This document shows positions 17,713 through 26,404 of a stretch of 35,488 bases of DNA, piece by piece. Position 1 is the first letter of the stretch, and each line of letters opens with the position of its first letter. The notes beneath the pieces were generated by a model, which saw only the letters and a list, made by a program, of their open reading frames with translations, searched no databases and had not been told where the DNA came from. This stretch comes from an uncultured Eubacteriales bacterium (GTDB lineage: Bacteria > Bacillota > Clostridia > Peptostreptococcales > Anaerovoracaceae): assembly GCA_902786355.1 (NCBI GenBank), contig CADABZ010000018.1:1-35488 (forward strand). The letters run 5' to 3'. The position numbers and the translations under genes were made by a program.

Positions 17713-18642
17713 ATGAGTAATGTTATGACACCTGTACTGCTTGTAGCAGTTATCGGTTTTGTCTGTGCAGGACTTCTTGTTTTCGCTTCCAAGGTATTCC
17801 ATGTAGCAGTAGACGAGAGAGTCACACAGGTAAGAGAAGTCCTTCCGGGCGCTAACTGCGGTGGATGCGGATTCGCCGGATGCGATGACTATGCATCTAA
17901 CCTGGTAGCTGATGAAGAGCTACCTTGCACAAAATGCTCACCTGGCGGTGCGGCTGTTGCAGCTCAGATCGCTGAGATCCTCGGCAGAGCTGCCGGTGCT
18001 GCAGAGCCTCAGTCTGCACAGGTAATGTGCAATGGAAACTGCAATGCGAGACGTACTGTTCTCGAGTGGCAGGGACTCCAGTCCTGCAAGGGCGCAAAGG
18101 GATGGTTCTCATCTCCTAATGCCTGCATGTACGGATGTATCGGCCTCGGAGACTGTGTCAAGGCTTGTCAGTTTGATGCCATCGGTATCGTAGACGGCAT
18201 TGCTAATGTCAACAGAGAGAACTGCGTGGCATGTGGCGCATGCGCAAGCGTCTGCCCGCAGAAGATCATTGATCTCGTTCCTAAGAAAAACATGGTACAC
18301 GTTCTGTGCTCATCCACAGACAAGGGCGCAGTTGCACGCAAGAACTGTGACAACGCATGCATCGGCTGCATGAAGTGCACAACAGTCTGCAACTTCGACG
18401 CTATCCATGTTGAGAACAATCTCGCCAAGATCGATCCTGCAAAGTGCAAGTCCTGCGGACTGTGTGCTGCAGTATGCCCGACAGGAGCTATCAACAGCTT
18501 CAAGAAGCTTCCTTCCAAAGAGCAGGCTGAAAAAGTCGCTGCTGCAAAGAAGGCTAAGGCTGCTGCTGCTCCTAAGCTGACACCGGAGCAGATCGAAGCA
18601 CTCAAGGCTAAGAAGGCTGCTGAAAAGGCTGCCCAGGCATAG
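17713..18642 (+). CDS. rnfB: Rnf complex subunit B (ferredoxin-accepting)
   Basis: Accepts electrons from reduced ferredoxin and delivers them to Rnf. One N-terminal membrane helix (about residues 5-25) is followed by the four-Cys Fe-S domain (ANCGGCGFAGC, then two more Cys). After it come four ferredoxin-type Cys motifs: CMYGCIGLGDCVKAC, CVACGACASVCP, CDNACIGCMKCTTVC and CKSCGLCAAVCP. Extra cysteines in CNGNC may belong to the same region. The 309-residue length suits a clostridial RnfB. The C-terminus is a Lys/Ala-rich tail. It is the last gene of the operon, followed by a strong terminator. Confidence 0.97.
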   Translation: MSNVMTPVLLVAVIGFVCAGLLVFASKVFHVAVDERVTQVREVLPGANCGGCGFAGCDDYASNLVADEELPCTKCSPGGAAVAAQIAEILGRAAGAAEPQSAQVMCNGNCNARRTVLEWQGLQSCKGAKGWFSSPNACMYGCIGLGDCVKACQFDAIGIVDGIANVNRENCVACGACASVCPQKIIDLVPKKNMVHVLCSSTDKGAVARKNCDNACIGCMKCTTVCNFDAIHVENNLAKIDPAKCKSCGLCAAVCPTGAINSFKKLPSKEQAEKVAAAKKAKAAAAPKLTPEQIEALKAKKAAEKAAQA

Positions 18643-18662
18643 TCTTACAGTAAGATCACATA

Positions 18663-18697
18663 AGAGAGTCGCAGAATGAACTGCGGCTCTCTTTTTT
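18663..18697 (+). terminator. Terminator of the rnf operon
   Basis: A 12-bp stem (18663-18674 with 18681-18692, one G-T pair, 6-base loop) followed by a run of T. Confidence 0.93.
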
Positions 18698-18701
18698 CGT
18701 G

Positions 18702-18731
18702 TTGACTTTCATATCCCAAAAGGTCTAACAT
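18702..18731 (+). promoter_or_regulatory. Promoter of the BMP-fusion operon
   Basis: TTGACT (18702-18707) and TAACAT (18726-18731) with an 18-base spacer, immediately after the rnf terminator. The ATG at 18772 has AAGGGG upstream. Confidence 0.6.
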
Positions 18732-18771
18732 ACAACAGGTCAAAAAACGAAACCTCAAGGGGAAACACTAT

Positions 18772-20877
18772 ATGATAGATGAATATATCAAAGCCAGGAA
18801 AACAGGCGAGAAGGAATATAAAGCAGCACAGGCAGCGGGACATTACCCGTTTCTGCCTGCTCTTGACTATATGCTTCCGGGCAATGACACAATGTCGAGG
18901 CAGAAGCTCGGCCTGATCGAGATACCTGTAGAACAGATAGCAGGCACAAAGACGCAGGCAAGGCAGAATTCATTCTCGCCCGGTTTCATGCCGCTTCTCG
19001 ATGCGGATACAGAATTCGCAGCGAAGTGGAGCAACCTCTATCAGGCGCAGATGTCAGAGGGCTTCAACTGCCCAATCAAGGTATATGAATATCTTCACAG
19101 GTTCTACGTACAGGAAGGCAACAAGAGAGTTTCTGTAAGCAGGTTCCTTGAGATGCCTTCGATCACTGCAGATGTCACGAGGATAATTCCGGACAGCGCA
19201 GTTCTTGAGAAAAACCCGGTATATGCTGAATTCCTAGATTTCTACAGGGTAGCACCACTGTATGATATCGAGTGCCTTCATGCCGGTTCATACACAGATA
19301 TTGCAGATGCCCTGGGTATGCAGATCGGAAGAAATGCAGATAAGTGGCCGGAGGAGCTCGTTATGTCGCTGAAGTCGGCATACTGGCGGTTCTGTGAGAC
19401 CGTGAGAGGCATGCAGGAGAGCAAAATCTCTGACAAGCCGCTGGGAGATGCTTTTGCGACATATCTCAGGATATATTCCGGGGATGCTCTCGATGTGCGG
19501 CCGGGCAAAGAGCTTGAAAAGAGGATACGCAGCATCAGAAAAGAGCTGCTTACCGTGTATAACATCGATAACGTCTCTCTGGTGGAGACCTCAGAGGATG
19601 CCATCAATGCCGGCAGTCTGATCACGAAGACAGGCGGATTCATCACAAGACCGGGATCGCTCATCGGCAAGGTGATACCGCAGATCTCGTATTCACAGAA
19701 GCATCCGCTCAGGGCTGCATTCATATATGACTGGCTCCCGGTAGATTCAGACTGGATATACAATCATGAAGCCGGAAGGCTCAGGCTTGAACGTACATAT
19801 GGCGGTATCGTCAGGACTGCAGCTTTTGTAGGCAACAAGGAGTACATGAGATCAGAAGCTCCATGCAGGGAAACCGATGGTGCGGAAGGCCGCAGAAGAA
19901 GCAGTGAGAAAGAGCACTCATGCCAGGTATACGGCGATATCAGGGCAGCTATTGATGCCGCTGCAGAATGGGGAGCTGATGTGATATTCACCACATCTCC
20001 GAGGCAGATGCAGGACGCACTCCGCGCAGCGATACAGTATAAAGATGTGCATTTTCTCAACTGCTCTGTCAATCTGGCACATCAGGCGGTCCGCACATAT
20101 TACGCTAAGCTCTATGAGGCAAAATTCCTCGCAGGTGTCATAGCGGGTGTATACTCCGCGGGCGACGGCAGCCATATGATAGGATACTGCTCGGACTACC
20201 CGATATACGGTACGATCGCGGGGATCAATGCTTTTGCCATAGGCGCGGCAATGACAGATCCTAAGGCTAAGATATATCTCGAATGGTCGACACGCCAGAA
20301 TGCAAACTGGTGGTGGGATATGCAGGACCGAGGGATCCATGTAGTCTCTGCTATCGACTCAACTCACAACAGAGACGGAAGCAATGCCTACGGACTGTGC
20401 TATGTGGAGAAAGCAGCACCGGGAGAGGGCACGGATCTTTCGGGAGAGTTCAGAGTCTCCAATCTCGCTCAGCCTATATGGAAGTGGGGAAAACTATACG
20501 AGACGATCGTAAAGACTATGCTTGACGGTACATATCATGCGAGCAGGGTCGACCGCAAGGATCAGGCTACCAATTACTGGTGGGGAATGATCTCCGGAGC
20601 AGTCGACATCAAGCTAAGTGATATACTTCCGTCCGGAACACGTCAGATGATCGATGTTCTGAGATCAAGCATTATGTCCGGCTCGTTCAATCCTTTCGAC
20701 GGAGAGCTGAAAAGCCAGAGCGGACTTGTAAGGAGCGTCTTTGACAGACCGCTTACGAGCAAGGATGTCATAACGATGGACTGGCTCAATGAGAATATTA
20801 TCGGGGAGATCCCGGATGCGGATTCTCTCAATGATGAAGCGCGAGAGACCGTGAGTGTCAGTGGAATAAAAAAATAA
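18772..20877 (+). CDS. BMP-family ligand-binding protein with ParB-like N-terminus
   Basis: Function unknown. The 701-residue product seems to have two parts. Residues 1-150 resemble a ParB/sulfiredoxin-like fold, with the stretch VEQIAGTKTQARQN and the motif QEGNKRVSVSRFLEM that parallels the GxxR region of that fold. A helical linker follows (about 170-300). From about residue 305 to 640 comes a domain of the BMP (PnrA/Med nucleoside-binding) family: AFIYDWLPVDSDWIYNHEAG, ADVIFTTSP, AKFLAGVIAGVYS and GINAFAIGAAM. BMP proteins are normally exported lipoproteins that feed ABC transporters. This one has no signal peptide or lipobox and no transporter genes nearby, so it probably binds a ligand inside the cell. 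It is cotranscribed with the next two genes (gaps of 5 and 3 bases). Confidence 0.82.
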   Translation: MIDEYIKARKTGEKEYKAAQAAGHYPFLPALDYMLPGNDTMSRQKLGLIEIPVEQIAGTKTQARQNSFSPGFMPLLDADTEFAAKWSNLYQAQMSEGFNCPIKVYEYLHRFYVQEGNKRVSVSRFLEMPSITADVTRIIPDSAVLEKNPVYAEFLDFYRVAPLYDIECLHAGSYTDIADALGMQIGRNADKWPEELVMSLKSAYWRFCETVRGMQESKISDKPLGDAFATYLRIYSGDALDVRPGKELEKRIRSIRKELLTVYNIDNVSLVETSEDAINAGSLITKTGGFITRPGSLIGKVIPQISYSQKHPLRAAFIYDWLPVDSDWIYNHEAGRLRLERTYGGIVRTAAFVGNKEYMRSEAPCRETDGAEGRRRSSEKEHSCQVYGDIRAAIDAAAEWGADVIFTTSPRQMQDALRAAIQYKDVHFLNCSVNLAHQAVRTYYAKLYEAKFLAGVIAGVYSAGDGSHMIGYCSDYPIYGTIAGINAFAIGAAMTDPKAKIYLEWSTRQNANWWWDMQDRGIHVVSAIDSTHNRDGSNAYGLCYVEKAAPGEGTDLSGEFRVSNLAQPIWKWGKLYETIVKTMLDGTYHASRVDRKDQATNYWWGMISGAVDIKLSDILPSGTRQMIDVLRSSIMSGSFNPFDGELKSQSGLVRSVFDRPLTSKDVITMDWLNENIIGEIPDADSLNDEARETVSVSGIKK

Positions 20878-20882
20878 AAACA

Positions 20883-21548
20883 ATGAAGATCCTTTGTGTA
20901 GCGGATAATGAATCAAGAGAGTTGTGGGATCACTGGAAGAGCGCAGGCAGCAGGATAACCGAGGGCGTTGAGCTCATTCTTTCTGCGGGCGATATCAGAC
21001 CTGAGTATCTGGAGTTCCTTGTGACGATGCTGAATGTTCCGTGCATGTATGTCAGAGGCAACCATGACGGTATGTATGATGAGCGGCCGCCGCAGGGCTG
21101 CGTATGCATTGAGGACAGAGTCGTGAGCCTTTATGACGGATCAGGCACCAGATGCATCAGAGTCGCCGGACTCGGAGGCTCGATGCGCTACCACGACGGG
21201 CCGGACATGTATACGGAGCGTGAGATGTCGCGGCGCGTCAGAAAGCTCAGCCGCAGGCTTCTGTTAAGAAGGGCTGCCGGCGGACTCAGCGGAAGCAGAC
21301 GGACAAGTGACGGATGCGAGGAAATCAGCATACTTCTCACCCATGCGCCGAGCCTTGGGCATGGCGATCTTGAGGATCTGCCGCACAGAGGTTTTGCGTG
21401 CTTCAATGATCTGATGGATCGGTGGCAGCCGGATTATCATCTGTACGGCCATGTACATATGGAGTACGGTAATTTTACCCGCGAACATACGCACCCGGCA
21501 GTGACCAGGCTCATCAATGTAAGCGGGATGTATATTCTGGAGGTATAA
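20883..21548 (+). CDS. Metallophosphoesterase, calcineurin-like
   Basis: Probable two-metal phosphoesterase, substrate unknown. The 221 residues contain most family motifs: AGDI (about 37), RGNHD (about 59), LTHAP (about 155) and GHVH (about 190). The first metal motif, usually DxH, reads ADNES, so a metal-ligand His is missing. Some clostridial homologues appear to share an acidic residue there. Between the GLGGSMRY motif and LTHAP lies an Arg/Ser-rich insert of about 40 residues. No clear ribosome binding site precedes the ATG, which is 5 bases from the upstream stop, so translation may depend on coupling. Confidence 0.88.
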   Translation: MKILCVADNESRELWDHWKSAGSRITEGVELILSAGDIRPEYLEFLVTMLNVPCMYVRGNHDGMYDERPPQGCVCIEDRVVSLYDGSGTRCIRVAGLGGSMRYHDGPDMYTEREMSRRVRKLSRRLLLRRAAGGLSGSRRTSDGCEEISILLTHAPSLGHGDLEDLPHRGFACFNDLMDRWQPDYHLYGHVHMEYGNFTREHTHPAVTRLINVSGMYILEV

Positions 21549-21551
21549 CAA

Positions 21552-22346
21552 GTGAATACTTTTGCAATCACGATGATCGTAGCTATGATCGTCAGCTCGA
21601 TAGGTTTCAGGAAATATGTATGGTTCATATCCATTGGTTACGGATTTGCGATATGTGCTATCGGTATCACACTGACAGTGATGTATCGTGGCAGCCTGGA
21701 TGCCGGACTCCTGATCCAGTGCATACTGCTGATCCTCTACGGGCTCAGGCTCGGAGGCTATCTGGCGCTGAGAGAAGGCAGGAAAGGCACATACAACCGG
21801 AAGATGCAGGGCGAGATCAAGGACGGCAAGAGCATGAGCCTGGGCGCAAAGTGCGCTATATGGATATCGGCATCGCTTCTCTATGCATGCCAGACATCTC
21901 CTGTATCATTCAGACTGGAAAACGGTGATTTCACGGACGGCTGGGTCATAGCCGGCGCTGTACTCATGGCTGCAGGACTGGCTCTGGAGACAGCTGCCGA
22001 TGTGCAGAAGAGCAGAGCCAAGAAAATAGCACCTTACAGATTCGTAGACACAGGTCTCTACAGGATAGTCAGATGTCCTAATTATTTCGGAGAGATGACA
22101 TTCTGGACTGGCGTCATGCTGAGCGGAATAGGATCGGTAAGCGGATTCTGGCAGATACTTGCTGTATTCACCGGATATGCCGGCATCATATATGTTATGT
22201 TCAGCGGAGCAAGGCGTCTTGAGATGCGCCAGAACAGGACTTACGGAGATGATCCGGAGTATCAGGCTTACGTGAAAAAGACTCCGATCATGATCCCGCT
22301 CATCCCTCTGTACAGCGTTGAAAAACACAAATGGCTCGTTGGTTAG
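21552..22346 (+). CDS. DUF1295 membrane protein (steroid reductase/ICMT-like)
   Basis: An integral membrane enzyme of the DUF1295 family, related in fold to steroid 5-alpha reductases and isoprenylcysteine methyltransferases. The substrate is unknown. Its 264 residues hold about six to seven hydrophobic segments. The cofactor-binding signature near the C-terminus is clear: VDTGLYRIVRCPNYFGEM, then RRLEMRQNRTYG and YQAYVKKTPIMIPL. The start is a GTG at 21552 with GGAGG 8 bases upstream, overlapping the end of the preceding gene. Third gene of its operon. No terminator is obvious after it. Confidence 0.85.
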   Translation: MNTFAITMIVAMIVSSIGFRKYVWFISIGYGFAICAIGITLTVMYRGSLDAGLLIQCILLILYGLRLGGYLALREGRKGTYNRKMQGEIKDGKSMSLGAKCAIWISASLLYACQTSPVSFRLENGDFTDGWVIAGAVLMAAGLALETAADVQKSRAKKIAPYRFVDTGLYRIVRCPNYFGEMTFWTGVMLSGIGSVSGFWQILAVFTGYAGIIYVMFSGARRLEMRQNRTYGDDPEYQAYVKKTPIMIPLIPLYSVEKHKWLVG

Positions 22347-22381
22347 CGAAGCTGCCCGGACTGAAGCGAAAATAACTGATG

Positions 22382-22415
22382 TTTAAACTGTATTTAAGGA
22401 TGCTCATGTTATAGT
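22382..22415 (+). promoter_or_regulatory. Regulator promoter with 11-bp-spaced TTTAA repeats
   Basis: TTTAA at 22382 and TTTAAG at 22393 are in phase at 11 bp, the spacing typical of OmpR-family dimer sites. The second repeat ends about 11 bases before a TATAGT -10 box (22410-22415), taking the place of a -35. A second TATCAT lies at 22415-22420. The same pattern occurs at 24627 and 26448. Confidence 0.6.
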
Positions 22416-22454
22416 ATCATTATGGATAATAATGAACAGTATGGAGGATGACAC

Positions 22455-23135
22455 ATGAGGATACTGCTGGCTGAGGATGAAAAAGCTCTGTCGAGAGCTG
22501 TAGTCAAGATATTCGAAAGGAATAACTATTCGATCGATGCAGTGTATGACGGCGAAGAAGCTCTTGATTATCTCGAAGCCGGCAATTATGACTGCGCCGT
22601 TCTGGATATTATGATGCCTAAGATGGACGGCATCACCGTACTGAAGAAGCTCCGTGAAAGCGGAAGCACTCTTCCTGTTCTGATCCTTACGGCCAAGGCA
22701 GAGATAGATGACAAGGTGCTCGGGCTTGACAGCGGAGCTAACTATTACCTGACCAAGCCTTTCGATGCCAAAGAGCTCCTGGCAGCGGTCCGCGCGATCA
22801 CGCGCAAGAACCCTGAGGCAGGCACAAAGCTGTCTTTTGGCAATATCACACTCGACCGCTCTACCTTCGAGCTTGAATCGCCTTCCGGCAGTGTGAAGCT
22901 TGCCAATAAGGAGTTCCAGATGCTCGAGATGCTGATGGCCTCACCTAAGAATATAATCTCGGTGGATACGTTCATGGACCACATCTGGGGCTATGATACA
23001 GATACAGAGAGCAATGTTGTATGGGTGTATATCTCATACATCCGCAAGAAGCTCACTTCGCTGAAGGCTAATGTGAAGATAAAAGCATCAAGGAATGCAG
23101 GCTATTCGCTGGAGATCGCAGACGATGATCAATAG
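22455..23135 (+). CDS. OmpR-family response regulator
   Basis: DNA-binding partner of the histidine kinase encoded next. The 226 residues comprise a receiver domain (1-115) with the acidic pocket AEDE (Glu7, Asp8), the phospho-acceptor Asp51 in LDIMMP, Thr79 and Lys101, and a C-terminal winged-helix domain (about 125-222) ending in the usual NVVWVYISYIRKKL and AGYSLEI. A GGAGG site precedes the ATG. Its last codons overlap the kinase start by 11 bases. Direct repeats upstream of it and of two downstream transcription units suggest that it regulates itself and the surface-polymer genes. Confidence 0.95.
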   Translation: MRILLAEDEKALSRAVVKIFERNNYSIDAVYDGEEALDYLEAGNYDCAVLDIMMPKMDGITVLKKLRESGSTLPVLILTAKAEIDDKVLGLDSGANYYLTKPFDAKELLAAVRAITRKNPEAGTKLSFGNITLDRSTFELESPSGSVKLANKEFQMLEMLMASPKNIISVDTFMDHIWGYDTDTESNVVWVYISYIRKKLTSLKANVKIKASRNAGYSLEIADDDQ

Positions 23136-24564
23136 ACTCAAACGCAGATTCATAGTTCTCGCCATGATGTCGCTGAGCGTGCTTCTTGCAGCGATAGTCG
23201 CGGGAATGAATATCATGAACTACAATACAGTAGTCAATAAAGCGGACAAGACTCTTGAAATGCTGTCGGAGAACAAGGGGCGGATGCCGCTCCTTTTCGG
23301 CGACAAATCTGACAAAACGTATGATGACGATGATTCCGCAGATCAGGCTGCCCGGAAGCAAGAATACGATGACATAGACGCTGAGACCGGAGATTATAAC
23401 GGATCAGACGGAGCAGCTTCCGGAATGAACGGCAGAGGCGGAATGGCGCCCGGAGATATTTCCAGGGATGAGGCAGAGGAGATCAGGTTCTTTTCAGTTC
23501 TTGTAGATAAGGACGGAAAAGCAGTCTGGTCAGATACCGGCAGGATATACGCAGTAGACAGTGAGCAGGCTGAGGAATATGCAGAGGAAGCAGCAGCTTC
23601 GGGCAAGGACAAAGGCTTCAGGAACGAATACAGATATGCAGTATCTGAGGAGGGGGATAAGACAAGAGTCACATTTCTTGACTGCGGCAGGACGCTCAAG
23701 TCTTTCAGAGAGTTCCTGAGAGCGAGCATCATCATGTCTCTTGCAGGACTTCTCGCGGTCTTTGCGGTCATATGTTATTTTGCCGGGAAGATCGTCAGAC
23801 CGGTAGCTGAGAGCTATGAGAAGCAGAAGCGCTTCATCACTGATGCCGGACATGAGATCAAGACTCCGCTTGCTATCGTAAAGGCCAATATCGATGTGAT
23901 GCGAATGGACCTCGATGATATAAGGGAGGAAGAATCCGTCCGGGGAGACGGTGCCGGGGCAGAGCACGGAGATAAGGTAATGGAAGCCGTTGACAGCCTC
24001 GGTGAAAGCCTTTCAGATATAGACGGACAGGTGGACAGGCTGACTTCACTGACCAATGACCTTGTATATCTGTCAAGGATGGAGGAATCCGGCAGTCAGC
24101 TGACGATGACAGAGATACCGGTATCGGATATTGTATCAGAGACAGCCGACTCGTTCAGAACACTGGCAGCTGAGAGGAACAAATCTATCTCAGCGGATAT
24201 CACTCCGATGCTTACGATGACGGGAAGCAGCAAGGAGATCGAAAAGCTCGTATCCATACTCATGGAAAATGCTGTCAAGTATTCGCCTGAGGGAGGAAAC
24301 ATCAGTATTAAACTTTCAAGAGAAGGTAAGAATGTTGTGCTCGAGGTGGGAAACAAAGCCATCACACCTCTTTCGGATGAGGATCTCGGGCATGTATTCG
24401 ACAGATTCTACCGAACAGATAAATCCAGAAATTCCGAAGCCGGCGGGCATGGCATCGGGCTCTCGATGGCGAGCGCGATCGTAAATGCCCATGGCGGAAA
24501 GATCCGCGCCCGCAGCGGTGACGGATCGGAATTCATAGTCACCGCAGCCATGCCGGCGGTATGA
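23125..24564 (+). CDS. Sensor histidine kinase
   Basis: Membrane sensor that would phosphorylate the preceding regulator. I start it at the ATG at 23125 (GGAG 10 bases upstream, overlapping the regulator's end), giving 479 residues. Helix 1 spans about 9-31. An external domain of about 170 residues follows, including an Asp-run (YDDDD) and a Gly/Met stretch (GMNGRGGMAPG near 100-110). Helix 2 spans about 200-222. No clear HAMP domain separates helix 2 from the HisKA box GHEIKTPL with His243. The ATP-binding domain has the N-box MENAVKYSP, FDRFYRTDKSRN, and GGHGIGLSMA. The spacing between the H-box and the rest of HisKA is widened by a charged insert (REEESVRGDGAGAEHG). The stimulus is unknown. 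Confidence 0.94.
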   Translation: MINRLKRRFIVLAMMSLSVLLAAIVAGMNIMNYNTVVNKADKTLEMLSENKGRMPLLFGDKSDKTYDDDDSADQAARKQEYDDIDAETGDYNGSDGAASGMNGRGGMAPGDISRDEAEEIRFFSVLVDKDGKAVWSDTGRIYAVDSEQAEEYAEEAAASGKDKGFRNEYRYAVSEEGDKTRVTFLDCGRTLKSFREFLRASIIMSLAGLLAVFAVICYFAGKIVRPVAESYEKQKRFITDAGHEIKTPLAIVKANIDVMRMDLDDIREEESVRGDGAGAEHGDKVMEAVDSLGESLSDIDGQVDRLTSLTNDLVYLSRMEESGSQLTMTEIPVSDIVSETADSFRTLAAERNKSISADITPMLTMTGSSKEIEKLVSILMENAVKYSPEGGNISIKLSREGKNVVLEVGNKAITPLSDEDLGHVFDRFYRTDKSRNSEAGGHGIGLSMASAIVNAHGGKIRARSGDGSEFIVTAAMPAV

Positions 24565-24581
24565 TCTGCAACAGCTACACG

Positions 24582-24620
24582 GCAGCAGCGTTTCACAAAA
24601 GAAACAGCTGCTGCTTTTTT
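24582..24620 (+). terminator. Terminator of the two-component operon
   Basis: GCAGCAGC-GTTTC pairs with GAAAC-(A)-GCTGCTGC around a short A-rich loop, with one bulged A, followed by a T-run. Confidence 0.9.
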
Positions 24621-24626
24621 ATTTTC

Positions 24627-24659
24627 TTTAAGTTTTGTTTTAGTTTGCGGTTTTATCAT
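24627..24659 (+). promoter_or_regulatory. VTC-gene promoter with 11-bp-spaced TTTAAG repeats
   Basis: TTTAAG (24627) and TTTTAG (24638) are 11 bp apart. The second starts 16 bases before a TATCAT -10 box (24654-24659). The geometry is identical to the DUF4956 promoter at 26448 and very close to that of the response regulator. No conventional -35 is present, as expected for an activator-dependent promoter. Confidence 0.65.
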
Positions 24660-24684
24660 TCACATATCAAAGGAGGACAGAAAT

Positions 24685-25575
24685 ATGGCATACCAGAAAG
24701 TCTTCAAAAGATATGAACTCAAATATATGCTGACAAAGGAGCAGAAGGACAAAGTCGTCAGAGCCCTTCAGCCATATATGTCTATAGATCAGTACGGAAA
24801 GACTACAATCAGAAATATATATTTTGACACACCGGATTATATCCTTGCGCGTCATTCTATCGTCAAACCTGACTTTAAGGAGAAGCTTCGCGTGAGAAGC
24901 TACACCCAGGTCTCATCTGACGAGAAGGTATTCGTAGAGCTCAAGCGCAAATTCGATCACGTAGTATACAAGAGGAGGGTCGCTATCGCTGAGAAGGCTG
25001 CTATGGAATGGACTACAGGAGCCAAAGCATACGGTCATCAGGATGGACGCACCAATCAGCTCTGCAGCGAGATCAACTACTTCCTTGATTATTATAAAGA
25101 TCTGCAGCCGGTCATGTTCTTAAGCTATGACCGCGAGGCGTACAAAATGAGACCGGGACTGGATGATCAGGATTTCAGAGTGACTTTCGACGAGAACGTT
25201 CTGTGCAGAGATCACGATATGTCGCTTTGCTCTGAAGCATACGGAACGCCGATACTCGAAAGCGGCAAGGTACTGATGGAGCTGAAGTGCTCAGGAGGTA
25301 TCCCGCTCTGGATGGTCAGCATCCTTTCAGAAGAGAAGCTGTACAAGACATCCTTCTCAAAATACGGAACAGCATATACTCAGCTTGTAATCCCTGAGAT
25401 GGCAGAAGCGGCTGCTGCATCTGTGCTGCAGAGGCAGGCTGCCGGCGAGACAGAAGCAGAGACAGCAGAGAAAAGAAGCCCGCATACCGCTCCGGAAGTC
25501 AGAAAAAGAGCATTCAGGCAGCGCATGTTTCCGCACTGGACAGGATTTATGCAGGCTGCAGGCAAGACTGCCTGA
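24685..25575 (+). CDS. VTC-domain (polyphosphate polymerase-type) protein
   Basis: Belongs to the VTC domain family, whose eukaryotic member Vtc4 makes polyphosphate from ATP inside a tunnel-shaped fold. The tunnel residues are visible in order: FKRYELKYML, IRNIYFDTP, KEKLRVRSY, VFVELKRKF, YKRRVAI, and the late MELKCSGGIPLWM. The polymerase core thus seems complete in about 245 residues. A basic tail of about 50 residues without membrane helices completes the 296-residue protein. Bacterial members typically sit next to DUF4956 membrane proteins, as here (two genes downstream, under a matching promoter). Whether it makes polyphosphate or modifies another polymer is open. An AAGGAGG site precedes the ATG. 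Confidence 0.92.
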   Translation: MAYQKVFKRYELKYMLTKEQKDKVVRALQPYMSIDQYGKTTIRNIYFDTPDYILARHSIVKPDFKEKLRVRSYTQVSSDEKVFVELKRKFDHVVYKRRVAIAEKAAMEWTTGAKAYGHQDGRTNQLCSEINYFLDYYKDLQPVMFLSYDREAYKMRPGLDDQDFRVTFDENVLCRDHDMSLCSEAYGTPILESGKVLMELKCSGGIPLWMVSILSEEKLYKTSFSKYGTAYTQLVIPEMAEAAAASVLQRQAAGETEAETAEKRSPHTAPEVRKRAFRQRMFPHWTGFMQAAGKTA

Positions 25576-25613
25576 TCAGGAAACTGATCATTTTCCATAC
25601 TTTTCCTTAGAGG

Positions 25614-25655
25614 AAACACACCGCATAACGGATAAACAATATGCGGTGTGTTTTC
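25614..25655 (+). terminator. Terminator after the VTC gene
   Basis: A perfect 13-bp stem (25614-25626 with 25641-25653), 14-base loop, ending in TTTT. The stem's T-run overlaps the -35 of the next promoter. Confidence 0.88.
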
Positions 25656-25679
25656 ATTTGCTCCGAAAAAGGATATAAT
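25651..25679 (+). promoter_or_regulatory. Promoter of the flavin reductase gene
   Basis: TTTTCA (25651-25656), 17 bases, TATAAT (25674-25679). A leader of about 80 bases follows. It lacks the TTTAAG repeats of the neighbouring promoters, so this gene appears to be separately controlled. Confidence 0.6.
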
Positions 25680-25765
25680 CTGCTGTGAAAACAGACCGGC
25701 GGTCAGGATCGCAGGAGTATCCGGATGTTCTGAGGAGCCGGCTAAAATTACAGGAGGAAGAGAAA

Positions 25766-26335
25766 ATGAAAAAAGATCTTGGGATCCAGCAGGCAGTATT
25801 TCCTATGCCGGTGCTGATGGTCGCAGCTTATGATGCAAATGGTAAGGTCAATGCTATGAATGTAGCCTGGGGACAGATCGCAGGTTCAGATAAGATCTAT
25901 CTGTGTATCGGCAAGGGCAAGAAGACTCTGGCAAATATCAGAGAGAGCAAGGCATTTACTGTAGGACTTGCAGACCTGGCTCACATGAAGGAAGCAGACT
26001 TCCTCGGTATCGCTTCTGGCAATACTATGGAAGATAAATTCGAAAGATCCGGACTTACCGCAGTTAAGAGCAACAAGGTGAATGCACCTGTTATTGAGGA
26101 GTTTCCTGTCGTGATCGAGTGCGAGTTCCTTGAGGAGCTTGATACCGGGAACATACACGGAGCTGTAGGAAAGATCGTCAATGTCAAGGCAGAAGAATCC
26201 GCGCTTGATGAAGACGGCAAGCTTGATGTGACTAAGCTGAACATCCTTATGTTCGATAATTCAAAGCATGGCTACTTCACAGTAGGTGACCAGGTCGGTA
26301 CAGCATGGACAGAAGGCGTTGAGCTCATGAAATAA
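25766..26335 (+). CDS. Flavin reductase-like FMN-binding protein
   Basis: A small (189-residue) protein of the flavin reductase/FMN-binding split-barrel family, which holds FMN and passes electrons from NAD(P)H or a partner. The typical start FPMPVLMVAAYDANGKVNAMNVAWG and the segment LANIRESKAFTVGLA are seen. The substrate is unknown. I prefer the ATG at 25766 (AGGAGGAAG upstream) over an earlier in-frame start at 25685 that adds 27 unconserved-looking residues. It has its own promoter and terminator and lies between two units of the presumed two-component regulon. It may be an unrelated inserted gene. Confidence 0.9.
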   Translation: MKKDLGIQQAVFPMPVLMVAAYDANGKVNAMNVAWGQIAGSDKIYLCIGKGKKTLANIRESKAFTVGLADLAHMKEADFLGIASGNTMEDKFERSGLTAVKSNKVNAPVIEEFPVVIECEFLEELDTGNIHGAVGKIVNVKAEESALDEDGKLDVTKLNILMFDNSKHGYFTVGDQVGTAWTEGVELMK

Positions 26336-26404
26336 CGTGCGAAGGTGTCCTCCGGCATCTGTCAGAGGCGATCATAACATAATTAAATTAATCGCAATAT
26401 GTTT

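Noticed and set aside
26380-26396. Another possible TTTAA-type site (TTAAATTAA) before the DUF4956 terminator.
   Set aside because: It lacks the 11-bp partner and lies upstream of a strong terminator, so it does not fit the regulon pattern.
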